Positions 33,831 through 41,822 of a stretch of DNA of 64,000 bases are shown in pieces. The translations under genes and the position numbers were made by a program. The notes beneath the pieces were generated by a model. The model ran no database searches. It saw only the letters and a list, made by a program, of their open reading frames with translations, and was not told the DNA's origin. The stretch covers positions 5,084,001-5,148,000 of the forward strand of contig OZ244969.1 of NCBI GenBank assembly GCA_965222725.1, in the 5' to 3' direction. Every line of letters starts with the position of its first letter. Position 1 is the first letter of the stretch. Source of the DNA: GCA-2748575 sp965222725 (GTDB lineage: Bacteria > Pseudomonadota > Gammaproteobacteria > Pseudomonadales > Ketobacteraceae).

Positions 33831-35165
33831 ATGCGACCCAGCAAAAAACTGCTGATATTGCTATCCGTCTGGAGCCTGGTGGGCCTGGGAGTCGCCCTGA
33901 GCCAGTGGCTGCCTGCCACGCGCACCAGTTACCCCCAATGGGTGGAATACTGGTGGATCGGCAGCATCGTGATTGTGCTGCTGGCACTGGTGGATTTGCT
34001 GGGATATTTCCGCCAGTCCAGCATTCAGGTTCAACGTGCCGTGAGCGACAGCCTGTCGCTGGGCAGCTGGAGTCAGGTGGGGCTGAACATCACTCACGAA
34101 TTTCGCCGTCCGACGCCCGTGACCATCGCCGATCACCCACCGGCAGAATGTGCCGTCAGCGAATCCCGCTGGCAAACCATGCTGGTACCGGATCAGGGCA
34201 CCGGCACCCATTATAAAATCCGCCCCAACGAACGGGGCGATCTGACCTTCAAGGGCGTGGACATACTCTACCCCTCCAGTCTGGGCCTGTGGGAATTCCG
34301 GCGCTTCAAACGCATGACCAGCACGGTGAAAGTGTTTCCCAATTACGCTGCCATGAAACAGTTTTCCATGTTCACCCTGTCGCAACGCACTCATCAAATG
34401 GGTATTCGTTTACAGCACAAGCGAGGCGAAGGGCTGGAGTTTCATCAACTGCGGGAGTTTCGCCAGGGCGACAGCCTGCGTCAGATCAACTGGAACAGCA
34501 GCGCCAAATTCCGCAAACTGATTTCCAAGGATTATCAGGAAGAAACCAATCAGGAAATTGTGTTTCTGCTGGATTGCGGCCGCAAAATGCGCAGCCAGGA
34601 CGGCGAACTGAGCCACTTTGACCATGCGCTCAATGGCATGCTGCTGATGGCCTATGTGGCGCTGAAACAGGGCGACGCTATCGGCTGTCTCAGCTTCAGC
34701 GGCACCCAACGCTGGCTGCCCCCCATAAAAAGCGTGGGCAACATGCCCAAGCTCCTCAACCATGTGTACGATCTGGAAGCCTCAACCCAGGCATCGGACT
34801 ACCTGACCGCCGCCCAGAATATCCTGACCCGCCAGAAAAAACGCTCTTTGATGGTGCTGATCACCAACCTGCGGGATGAAAATATCGATGATCTGCTCCC
34901 CGCCATTCGCCTTTTGCAGAAAAAACATCTGGTGATGGTTGCCAGCCTGGAAGAACCCTTTGTTCAGGATGTCGCCCGGGAAGAAGTGACTGACTTTGAC
35001 AGTGCGCTGGGTTATCTGGGCTGCATGGATTACCTGGACAGCCGCCACTGGCTGACCCGGCAACTCAACAAACAGGGCGTGATCTCCGCCAACGCCCTGC
35101 CCCGTGATCTGGCGGGCACACTGGTGAACAAGTATCTGGAAGTGAAAAAGGAAGGCTTGCTGTAA
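33831..35165 (+). CDS. DUF58 protein with vWA-like domain
   Basis: A 444-residue protein with two N-terminal membrane helices (about 5-25, 38-58), a beta-rich middle, the DUF58 signature FHQLREFRQGDSLRQINW (about 204-221), and a C-terminal vWA-like fold starting IVFLLDCGRKM, where the usual metal-site DxSxS is degenerate. DUF58 proteins pair with MoxR ATPases and are proposed to act as their substrate adaptors. Last gene of the nine-gene run; no clear terminator follows. Confidence 0.88.
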   Translation: MRPSKKLLILLSVWSLVGLGVALSQWLPATRTSYPQWVEYWWIGSIVIVLLALVDLLGYFRQSSIQVQRAVSDSLSLGSWSQVGLNITHEFRRPTPVTIADHPPAECAVSESRWQTMLVPDQGTGTHYKIRPNERGDLTFKGVDILYPSSLGLWEFRRFKRMTSTVKVFPNYAAMKQFSMFTLSQRTHQMGIRLQHKRGEGLEFHQLREFRQGDSLRQINWNSSAKFRKLISKDYQEETNQEIVFLLDCGRKMRSQDGELSHFDHALNGMLLMAYVALKQGDAIGCLSFSGTQRWLPPIKSVGNMPKLLNHVYDLEASTQASDYLTAAQNILTRQKKRSLMVLITNLRDENIDDLLPAIRLLQKKHLVMVASLEEPFVQDVAREEVTDFDSALGYLGCMDYLDSRHWLTRQLNKQGVISANALPRDLAGTLVNKYLEVKKEGLL

Positions 35166-35271
35166 CCCGTGGGCCACTCCTGCCCCATCGACAATTGATT
35201 GAAAAACAACCTGATTCGCCGGATTCAACTGAGGACTGGCCCTGTAATAACAACTTGAACTAACTTTCCTG

Positions 35272-35302
35272 TTGGCAATCACCGGGGCACAGGGGTTATA
35301 AT
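35272..35302 (+). promoter_or_regulatory. Candidate tRNA-Pro promoter
   Basis: A perfect TATAAT at 35297-35302 lies 19 bases after TTGGCA (35272-35277), about 80 bases before the tRNA. Spacing is slightly long but the -10 is ideal. Confidence 0.5.
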
Positions 35303-35382
35303 CTGCCACGCTCTCGACTTGGCCCGGTTAAGAGCTTATTTTCAAAGAAGTTTTTAAATTCTTTGCAAAACAACACCAGCGT

Positions 35383-35459
35383 CGGAGTGTAGCTCAGCTT
35401 GGTAGAGCACTGTCTTCGGGAGGCAGGGGTCGAAGGTTCAAATCCTTTCACTCCGACCA
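35383..35459 (+). tRNA. tRNA-Pro (anticodon CGG)
   Basis: A 77-base cloverleaf. The acceptor stem CGGAGTG pairs with CACTCCG, the D-arm is AGCTCAGCTTGGTAGAGC, the anticodon loop TTCGGGA reads CGG (proline), the T-arm is GGTTCAAATCC, and ACCA is encoded. The C at position 1 is typical of proline tRNA. Confidence 0.97.
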
Positions 35460-35655
35460 ATTTCCACCCATTCCCGGTTTTTCTGATCCCTCAGGCCTTT
35501 CATTTCGGTGCTTCTGCTGGCGTAAAAAACGCCCTTATCATTTCGCAATCATTCCGCAACAAAACCTAACACAATGATTTGATTGTTTTTTATACAACCA
35601 TAAGCGGATCAACTATACTTTTTAGGATCATCCATTTACCCAGTTAGCCTTGGCC

Positions 35656-37434
35656 ATGCTACGTCTGATTTACCTGACAATCCTATTGCTGCTGCCCGTC
35701 GCCAGCCACGGGGTGGAACAGGTATATCTGGAGGAAAACGGCAGCTATCTGACGGATTCCGCGCATCAGTTGACCCTGGAGCAGGTGCTGGCTCTGGATG
35801 AATCCCGCTGGGAGCCGGTGCCCAGTGAACTGTCTCTGGGGCTGATCAACGACACCGTATGGGTACGGCTGCCCCTGTCATTACAAACCCGGCAGGCTTT
35901 CGACGGGCGGGCCATTCTGTTTCTGACCAACCCCATGCTCAATCAGGTGTCACTCTACCTGGTTGAACAGAACAAGCTGCTGGCGCAAACCCAACTGGGG
36001 GACCATACCCCCATTGTCGAAAGAGGCATTCCGGTTTCCGATCTTTACTGGCAATTACCGGAAAACTGGCAACAAGCCAGTCACCTGTATGTGCGCATCC
36101 GTTCTGATTCCTTCTTCCAGAGCCATTTCCTGCTGAAAGATGTTGCCACCACACTGCTGGATCACGGACAGCATTACTGGATGCTGGGGCTTTTTTACGG
36201 CGCCCTGCTGATCATGCTGTTTTACAACCTGTTCGTGTATTTTCAGATTCGGGACGTTCGCTACCTGTATTACTCCGGGTATGTGCTGACCGCCGGGCTC
36301 TTTCATTGTGTGATGGATGGCCTGCCCTACTACCTGCTGTCGGACTATTACCCGTTGTTCGCCGACCGGCTTTCAATTTATTTTCTGGCCTTTACCAACA
36401 TCTTCGCCATTCTCTTTATCATCAAATTTCTGGAATTGCGGGATAAGCGCCTGTTGCGCGCCTCTTACACCCTGATTGTTATGTTCATTGTTTCCATGGG
36501 CATTGAAATCATCAACCACTGCCATCTGTCTACCCTGTTTTCCATGTTTATGACCATCGTCAGCGGGCTTTCCATATGTTACCTGACGTTGAAATCCTGG
36601 CTGCAGGGTAACGAACAGGCCCGCTATCTGGTAATGGCGTGGGTGGTGTTGATTGCCTCCATTCCCATTTATGCCATGGCCTTGTACGGGGTGCTGCCCC
36701 ACAACACCTTTACCCTGAATTCAGTGCGGGTGGGTGTGGTGCTGGAACTGGCATTGATTTCATTTTCCCTGGCTCACCGGATTAATCTGCTGCGCAAGGA
36801 ACGCATGATGCTGCAAAGCCGCCTGAACAAGGAACTGGGGCAACTGGTGCAGGAACGCACCCGGGAACTGGAAGACGCCAACAGCAAGCTGCAATCACTG
36901 AGCGAAACCGACAGCCTGACCCAACTGAAAAATCGCGCTTACTTTAACAAAGCCATTGCTGATGAAGCGGCCCGGGCCAAGCGCCACAATGCCAGCCTGG
37001 CGCTGCTGCTGGCTGACCTGGATCACTTCAAGCGGATTAACGATAGCGTGGGTCACAATGCAGGCGATTACTGCCTGAAGCAATTTGCCCGCATTCTGAA
37101 CGAACAACTTTCACGAACCACCGACGTGGCCTGTCGCTATGGCGGTGAAGAATTTGTTGCGGTATTGCCGGATACCGATCTGGAAGGCGCCATCACAGTG
37201 GCAGAAAAAATCCGCCACACAGTGGCAGCCACCCGTTTTATTTTTGAAGGCACCACCATCAAACTCACCGTCAGCATCGGAGTTTTTACCGATACGCCCC
37301 ATGCCGACTGGAACAGTGACGACTGGATTGGTAAAGCGGATAAAGCCCTGTATTTTGCTAAAGGCAAACGTAACTGCGTGGGATTTATTAATGAGCAAGG
37401 TCAGCCGGCATTCGCCGATAACGACGCCGGCTGA
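35656..37434 (+). CDS. 7TMR-DISM diguanylate cyclase
   Basis: A 592-residue membrane sensor. A signal peptide is followed by a periplasmic 7TMR-DISM ligand domain (about 25-165), seven membrane helices (about 175-385), a short coiled coil (QLVQERTRELEDANSK) and a GGDEF domain with intact GGEEF (496-500) and RTTD inhibitory site (487-490). It senses an external ligand, unknown but often carbohydrate-like in this class, and makes c-di-GMP. The ATG at 35656 is preferred to the TTG two codons earlier. Its stop lies eight bases from the convergent gap stop. Confidence 0.94.
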   Translation: MLRLIYLTILLLLPVASHGVEQVYLEENGSYLTDSAHQLTLEQVLALDESRWEPVPSELSLGLINDTVWVRLPLSLQTRQAFDGRAILFLTNPMLNQVSLYLVEQNKLLAQTQLGDHTPIVERGIPVSDLYWQLPENWQQASHLYVRIRSDSFFQSHFLLKDVATTLLDHGQHYWMLGLFYGALLIMLFYNLFVYFQIRDVRYLYYSGYVLTAGLFHCVMDGLPYYLLSDYYPLFADRLSIYFLAFTNIFAILFIIKFLELRDKRLLRASYTLIVMFIVSMGIEIINHCHLSTLFSMFMTIVSGLSICYLTLKSWLQGNEQARYLVMAWVVLIASIPIYAMALYGVLPHNTFTLNSVRVGVVLELALISFSLAHRINLLRKERMMLQSRLNKELGQLVQERTRELEDANSKLQSLSETDSLTQLKNRAYFNKAIADEAARAKRHNASLALLLADLDHFKRINDSVGHNAGDYCLKQFARILNEQLSRTTDVACRYGGEEFVAVLPDTDLEGAITVAEKIRHTVAATRFIFEGTTIKLTVSIGVFTDTPHADWNSDDWIGKADKALYFAKGKRNCVGFINEQGQPAFADNDAG

Positions 37435-37442
37435 CGCCTTTG

Positions 37443-38447
37443 TCAGTCTTTGAGCATATAGGCAGCCGCATCCATCAGGCGGCTGGCGTAACCGTATTCA
37501 TTGTCATACCAGATATGTAATTTGGCCGTTCTACCATTCACAACCCGGGTCGTCAGGCCGTGAACAATGGCTGAGTGGCTGTCGCCGAGAATATCCGTGG
37601 ACACGATTTCTTCGTCACTGTAATCCAGAATGCCTTTCATGCTTGTTTGGGCGGCCTTGCGGAAAGCCTCGTTAATGTCCTCCGCCGTGGCATCCTTTTC
37701 CAGTGTCACCGAAATATCTGTGACGGCACCGTCGGGAACAGGAACACGCAGTGCTGTGGCTGCCAGCTTGCCGGCCAGTTCCGGCAATACCTGAACTGTG
37801 GCTTTGTCAGCACCGGTGCCCGTGGGAATAATATTAAAGGCCCCCGCCCTGCCGCGGATCTTTTTCTTGTTGGGTTTATCCACCAGCGACTGGGAGATGG
37901 TGTAGGCATGCACAGTGGTAATCAGGGCATGCTCTACGCCAAAGTTATCCAGCAGCACTTTTAACGGCGGCGCCAGTGAATTGGTGGTACAGGAGGCGTT
38001 GGAAACGATGTGGTGAACATCGGCATCGTAATCCTGTTCGTTCACCCCCATCACAATGGTCAGATCGGCATCCGTGGCCGGCGCACTGATCAACACCTTG
38101 TCTGCCCCTGCCTGCAAGTGCAGAGAGGCGCCCTCTTTTTTGGTGAAAGCACCGGTGCATTCCAGCACCAGATCCACCCCCAGATCTTTCCAGGGCAATT
38201 TTGCCGGATCCTTTTCACTGAATAATTTTATCTGCATGGAACCAATACTGAGCAGGTCACCGTCAAGGTTAATCTCGTGCCGGCAGCGCCCATGAACAGA
38301 ATCAAACTTCATCAGGTAGGCCAGCTGATCGAATTCCGCCAGGTCATTGGCGGCCACAATCTGAAACGGCGGTTGTGGCTGTTCCAGACAGGCGCGGATC
38401 AACAGGCGGCCGATACGGCCCAGTCCATTAATGGCAACTCGCTTCAT
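37443..38447 (-). CDS. gap: Glyceraldehyde-3-phosphate dehydrogenase (type I)
   Basis: NAD-linked glycolytic enzyme. It has the Rossmann motif INGLGRIGRLLIRACL and an acidic residue in AANDLAEFD suited to NAD, catalytic Cys153 in SNASCTTNSLAPPLK, and the C-terminal WYDNEYGYASRL. The EYGY version differs from the common EWGY of housekeeping GapA, so it may be a second paralogue or an Epd-like variant. Two ATGs are possible; 38447 (334 residues) gives MKRVAING like relatives. The next minus-strand gene begins 30 bases away. Confidence 0.93.
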   Translation of the reverse strand: MKRVAINGLGRIGRLLIRACLEQPQPPFQIVAANDLAEFDQLAYLMKFDSVHGRCRHEINLDGDLLSIGSMQIKLFSEKDPAKLPWKDLGVDLVLECTGAFTKKEGASLHLQAGADKVLISAPATDADLTIVMGVNEQDYDADVHHIVSNASCTTNSLAPPLKVLLDNFGVEHALITTVHAYTISQSLVDKPNKKKIRGRAGAFNIIPTGTGADKATVQVLPELAGKLAATALRVPVPDGAVTDISVTLEKDATAEDINEAFRKAAQTSMKGILDYSDEEIVSTDILGDSHSAIVHGLTTRVVNGRTAKLHIWYDNEYGYASRLMDAAAYMLKD

Positions 38448-38477
38448 ATCTCTCATCCAGTGTTTACAGGTTAAAAA

Positions 38478-39491
38478 TCAGGTACGGTTGAACTGTTCAG
38501 TAAACTGATAGCCGTTGGCATTGTTGATCACCAGATCCTGCAACAGTCCCAGCAGCACAGCCAGGGCCTGCTCAATAGGCGAATTATGGGCTTCCAATTG
38601 TTGCAGAATTTCTTCATCCGCATCATGGAAGGTCAGAGCCGGGCGCCGTACCGGCAGATCGCCCCGAATCATGGCGTGCTTGAGCCGGTATAATTCATTA
38701 AAGGAATCTGCCCGGGCGGATGGGTTGCCCAGAATCGCAACGATTCTGTCGCGCACCATGGAAGGCTGCTCCGTTTCCTCGGCGCCTACTAATACTTCCA
38801 GCATATGGGCTACCAACAACGCATCACGGGCTTCAAACATATGTCGCTGCTGGGACAGTTCCAGCAACCCGAACAGCACCTTGTTGGTGGCACGCAGGGC
38901 GGTATCCGTTTCACTGGTGCCCTGTTTTTCAAGCCAGTGCCACACATCAGCAAACTTGAGGGGTTTCAACGCTGGCCAGTCAGCGTCGAATGCACTCAGC
39001 CAGCCATTGGTAAACATGGCGGAATCGTATTCCGGGGCATCAAAGAGTTCCGCATCACTGCCTTCAAACCAGGTTTCCAGAAACTGGCAGGAGCCCGGTA
39101 ATGCAATATTCATGGCCAGCATGATCTGGTGCATCAGAACGTTCACGGCGTGATACAGCGTATATTTTTCCAGATTCTCCAGATCGGCAGTAATATCAAT
39201 ACTGAGATAAGCCCCCATGGGTAAATCTTCGTCGATTGCAGATTGCAGGTAGCTGACGAAGCCACCCTCTTTGGCGGCCGCTTTTTTCAATAAAGCGACA
39301 ATCTCGCTGGCATCCACGCTGACACTGAATCTGTCCAGTTCAACCCGGTAAGGATCCTCCACCTGGAACGGCAGATCCTTGAGATGCTTGTCCAGCCCTT
39401 CCCAGGCAGACACGATCCAGGCCGACTCGTTGGCCCCGGCATTGGGGATCACATCATCAATAATCAGCTTGATGGATTCTGTTTTTGCCAT
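38478..39491 (-). CDS. Unknown protein with HEPN-like C-terminal region
   Basis: A 337-residue cytoplasmic protein I do not recognise. The N-terminal half is acidic and beta/alpha mixed; the C-terminal half is helical and resembles an Apea-like HEPN domain, with ARADSFNELYRLKHAMIRG at the place where such domains usually read RS...iVHG. The nuclease-type R-x4-6-H motif is not intact here. It lies between gap and a PfkB kinase on the same strand, 30 and 44 bases away, so it is probably cotranscribed and may serve sugar metabolism or its control. Confidence 0.45.
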   Translation of the reverse strand: MAKTESIKLIIDDVIPNAGANESAWIVSAWEGLDKHLKDLPFQVEDPYRVELDRFSVSVDASEIVALLKKAAAKEGGFVSYLQSAIDEDLPMGAYLSIDITADLENLEKYTLYHAVNVLMHQIMLAMNIALPGSCQFLETWFEGSDAELFDAPEYDSAMFTNGWLSAFDADWPALKPLKFADVWHWLEKQGTSETDTALRATNKVLFGLLELSQQRHMFEARDALLVAHMLEVLVGAEETEQPSMVRDRIVAILGNPSARADSFNELYRLKHAMIRGDLPVRRPALTFHDADEEILQQLEAHNSPIEQALAVLLGLLQDLVINNANGYQFTEQFNRT

Positions 39492-39535
39492 GCTTTTTTG
39501 CTCCGGTTAAAGCGTCTGAAAAAGTGCAGCTGCCG

Positions 39536-40522
39536 TTACAAAGGCAGCTTGTGAATAGTACGTTGCGTATTGTCGGCCGTTTTCAACAATTCGTCACGGC
39601 TCAGCAGGCGTTCCTTGGCGCCTTTGTGTTGCAGCACGGATTCGGCATTGGTCATGGCCAGATGCAACGACTCGCGCAGATCCCTGTTCAGCATGCGGGC
39701 AGCGGTGAAACTGGCAGCAAAGGCATCACCGGCGCCGGTGGATTCCTGCACGTCAAGATCGGGACTGGGTTCCCCGTGCAGCAGGGTTTCGCCATCATAG
39801 ACATAGGCCCCTTTGCGACCATCGGTGATCAGCGTCAGTGCCGGCGGCAGTTCACCCATTTTCTGCATCAGGGATTCGATAGCGTGATTTTCCTCCGGAG
39901 GCAGGCCGAGAAACTTGGTGGCCTCCTCTTTGTTCATAATCAGAATATCCACCCGGTCGATCAGTGCCTGCAGTTTTTCATAGCCCATTTCTGCCTGATA
40001 GTTGGACGGGTTAAACGCCAGTTTGCATTCCTGCTTGCCCAGCAGCTTGATAACCGTATCAAGGCTCTGTTCCAGCATACTGGACAGATACACCCACCGG
40101 GTTTCAAAAGGTTTGATTTCTTCCAGGCGCAGCAAATTGTTGGCGCCCTTGTAGGCCAGAATACTGCGGTCCTGTTTGATACTGTTCAGAATCATGGAAA
40201 GCCCGGTCTGGCCTTCTCTGGGGCCGATAAATTCCACCCCGGACTCTTTCAGGCGTTCCACCACCAGTTCACCATTGGAATCGTCACCAATCTTGCCCAG
40301 GTAACCGGTTTTAAAACCCAGCCGGGAAAACGCCACCGCGGTATTGGTGCCTCCGCCGCCGGTGGTAATGTTCAGCTCCTTGATCAGCAACTTGCTGCCC
40401 AGGGGGAACGCAATCAGCTCTTCCGTGGTGGTGCGGGTTTGAATTTTTATCAGTTCCGAATCGGTATCAGCAAAGTAATCTACCGTCGCGCTGCCAATAG
40501 TGACAACATCAAAACTCATCAT
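39536..40522 (-). CDS. PfkB-family carbohydrate kinase
   Basis: A 328-residue ribokinase-fold kinase. It has TTGGGGTNTAVAFSRLG at the substrate side, the PfkB signature ending in STGAGDAFAASF with catalytic Asp, and an NKEEAT motif for metal/phosphate. The substrate (fructose, ribose, adenosine, keto-deoxy sugar or other) cannot be assigned by eye. AAGGAA precedes a pair of ATGs. It is first in the gap/unknown/kinase minus-strand run and divergent from glk. Confidence 0.9.
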   Translation of the reverse strand: MMSFDVVTIGSATVDYFADTDSELIKIQTRTTTEELIAFPLGSKLLIKELNITTGGGGTNTAVAFSRLGFKTGYLGKIGDDSNGELVVERLKESGVEFIGPREGQTGLSMILNSIKQDRSILAYKGANNLLRLEEIKPFETRWVYLSSMLEQSLDTVIKLLGKQECKLAFNPSNYQAEMGYEKLQALIDRVDILIMNKEEATKFLGLPPEENHAIESLMQKMGELPPALTLITDGRKGAYVYDGETLLHGEPSPDLDVQESTGAGDAFAASFTAARMLNRDLRESLHLAMTNAESVLQHKGAKERLLSRDELLKTADNTQRTIHKLPL

Positions 40523-40785
40523 GGGTTCCTTGTGATCTCGGCCAATTGCATCATTCGCATAATCATCATAGGCTAAATGCAGGCATGGTTAAATACACTG
40601 ACACGTATCAAGCTCCCGGGAGGCTGGCAGCCACCACCGGATGCAGTGAAGCTGATGCCTGTCAATATTACTGTGATAATTGTCTGGAATAATGACAGCA
40701 CCTGAATTTATGAAGCGGTCATGGATCCGGAACAACCATAAAGGCCACAACCGGTATAAAACAGCCGGAATAAAGAGGGGCAAAC

Positions 40786-41811
40786 ATGATTATCGGTGAT
40801 ATCGGTGGAACCAAAACCCAGCTGGCCCATGTGGAAGCCTCGGTGGGCGGCACTCAGGGCGTGCCCTCTCTGCAACGCCTGACACGCTACCGCAACGATG
40901 AGCATGACTGCTTTGAGGCGATCCTTTCCGGCTTTTTGATGGAACACGACCTGGAGCGCCCCGATATGCTGGTGCTGGCGGTGGCAGGCCCTATCCACAA
41001 TAACCGCTGCCACCTGACCAATCTGCCCTGGGATATCAATCCCGAAGCCCTCACCAGGGAATTCTCCATACCGGAAATCTATCTGCTCAATGACCTGGCC
41101 GCCACGGCCTACAGCATTCCCTATCTGCCTGCCAGCGACTTTGCCTGGCTGCAGGGGAGCGACGTGGATGTTACCGAACCTCAGAGCGTGATCAGCGCCG
41201 GCACCGGCCTGGGGGAAGCCACCCTGGTGTATGCCGCCGATCAGGGTCGCTATGTGGTGGTACCCGGCGAAGGCGGCCATAAAAACTTTGCCCCCGGTAA
41301 CGACGAGGAAATGGACCTGCTGGCGTACCATTTGCGACAGATGCAGGAGCAACAAGGCGGGCCGGTGAGCGTGGAAATGCTGATGTGCGGCAACGGCCTG
41401 CAACGGATTTATGAATTCCTGAAGCAAACACCGGAATGGCAGGATCAGTTACCGGAACTGGAAGACGCCGACACCAGCAAAAACCCCAACCAGTTAATTA
41501 CCCAGCTGGCCTTCGATTTGCCCGGCAGTATTTACGAGCACACAGTGGCCCTGTTTTCCCGCCTGCTGATGGGCGAGGCCGGCAATCTGGCCCTGCAAAC
41601 CTATTGCAATGGTGGTGTGGTGATCGCCGGCGGCATTCCCCCGGTGATCAAACCCTTTCTGGAGCAGGAAACCAGCCTGGCGGCCTTTCACAACAAGAGC
41701 CAGTTCAGCCAGTGGCTGAAAAGCATTCCGGTACGAATCTGTCTTAACACCCACGCACCCTTGTACGGTGCCTGGGCTTTCGGTCAACAGAAACTAGCCA
41801 TTATTCGCTGA
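40786..41811 (+). CDS. glk: Glucokinase
   Basis: Phosphorylates glucose to glucose-6-phosphate. The 341-residue protein is of the bacterial Glk (not ROK) type: GDIGGTKTQLA phosphate loop, AVAGPI, PWDI, LLNDLAATAY with catalytic Asp, and EGGHKNFAP. A strong GAGGGG ribosome site precedes the ATG. Its stop is 11 bases from the hoxF start, which suggests a shared transcript with the hydrogenase genes, an unusual pairing. Confidence 0.95.
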   Translation: MIIGDIGGTKTQLAHVEASVGGTQGVPSLQRLTRYRNDEHDCFEAILSGFLMEHDLERPDMLVLAVAGPIHNNRCHLTNLPWDINPEALTREFSIPEIYLLNDLAATAYSIPYLPASDFAWLQGSDVDVTEPQSVISAGTGLGEATLVYAADQGRYVVVPGEGGHKNFAPGNDEEMDLLAYHLRQMQEQQGGPVSVEMLMCGNGLQRIYEFLKQTPEWQDQLPELEDADTSKNPNQLITQLAFDLPGSIYEHTVALFSRLLMGEAGNLALQTYCNGGVVIAGGIPPVIKPFLEQETSLAAFHNKSQFSQWLKSIPVRICLNTHAPLYGAWAFGQQKLAIIR

Positions 41812-41822
41812 AGACAAACACC

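Noticed and set aside
39485..40576. A 363-codon plus-strand frame opposite the PfkB kinase
   Set aside because: The minus-strand kinase has intact motifs (STGAGDAF); the opposite frame shows only shadow composition.
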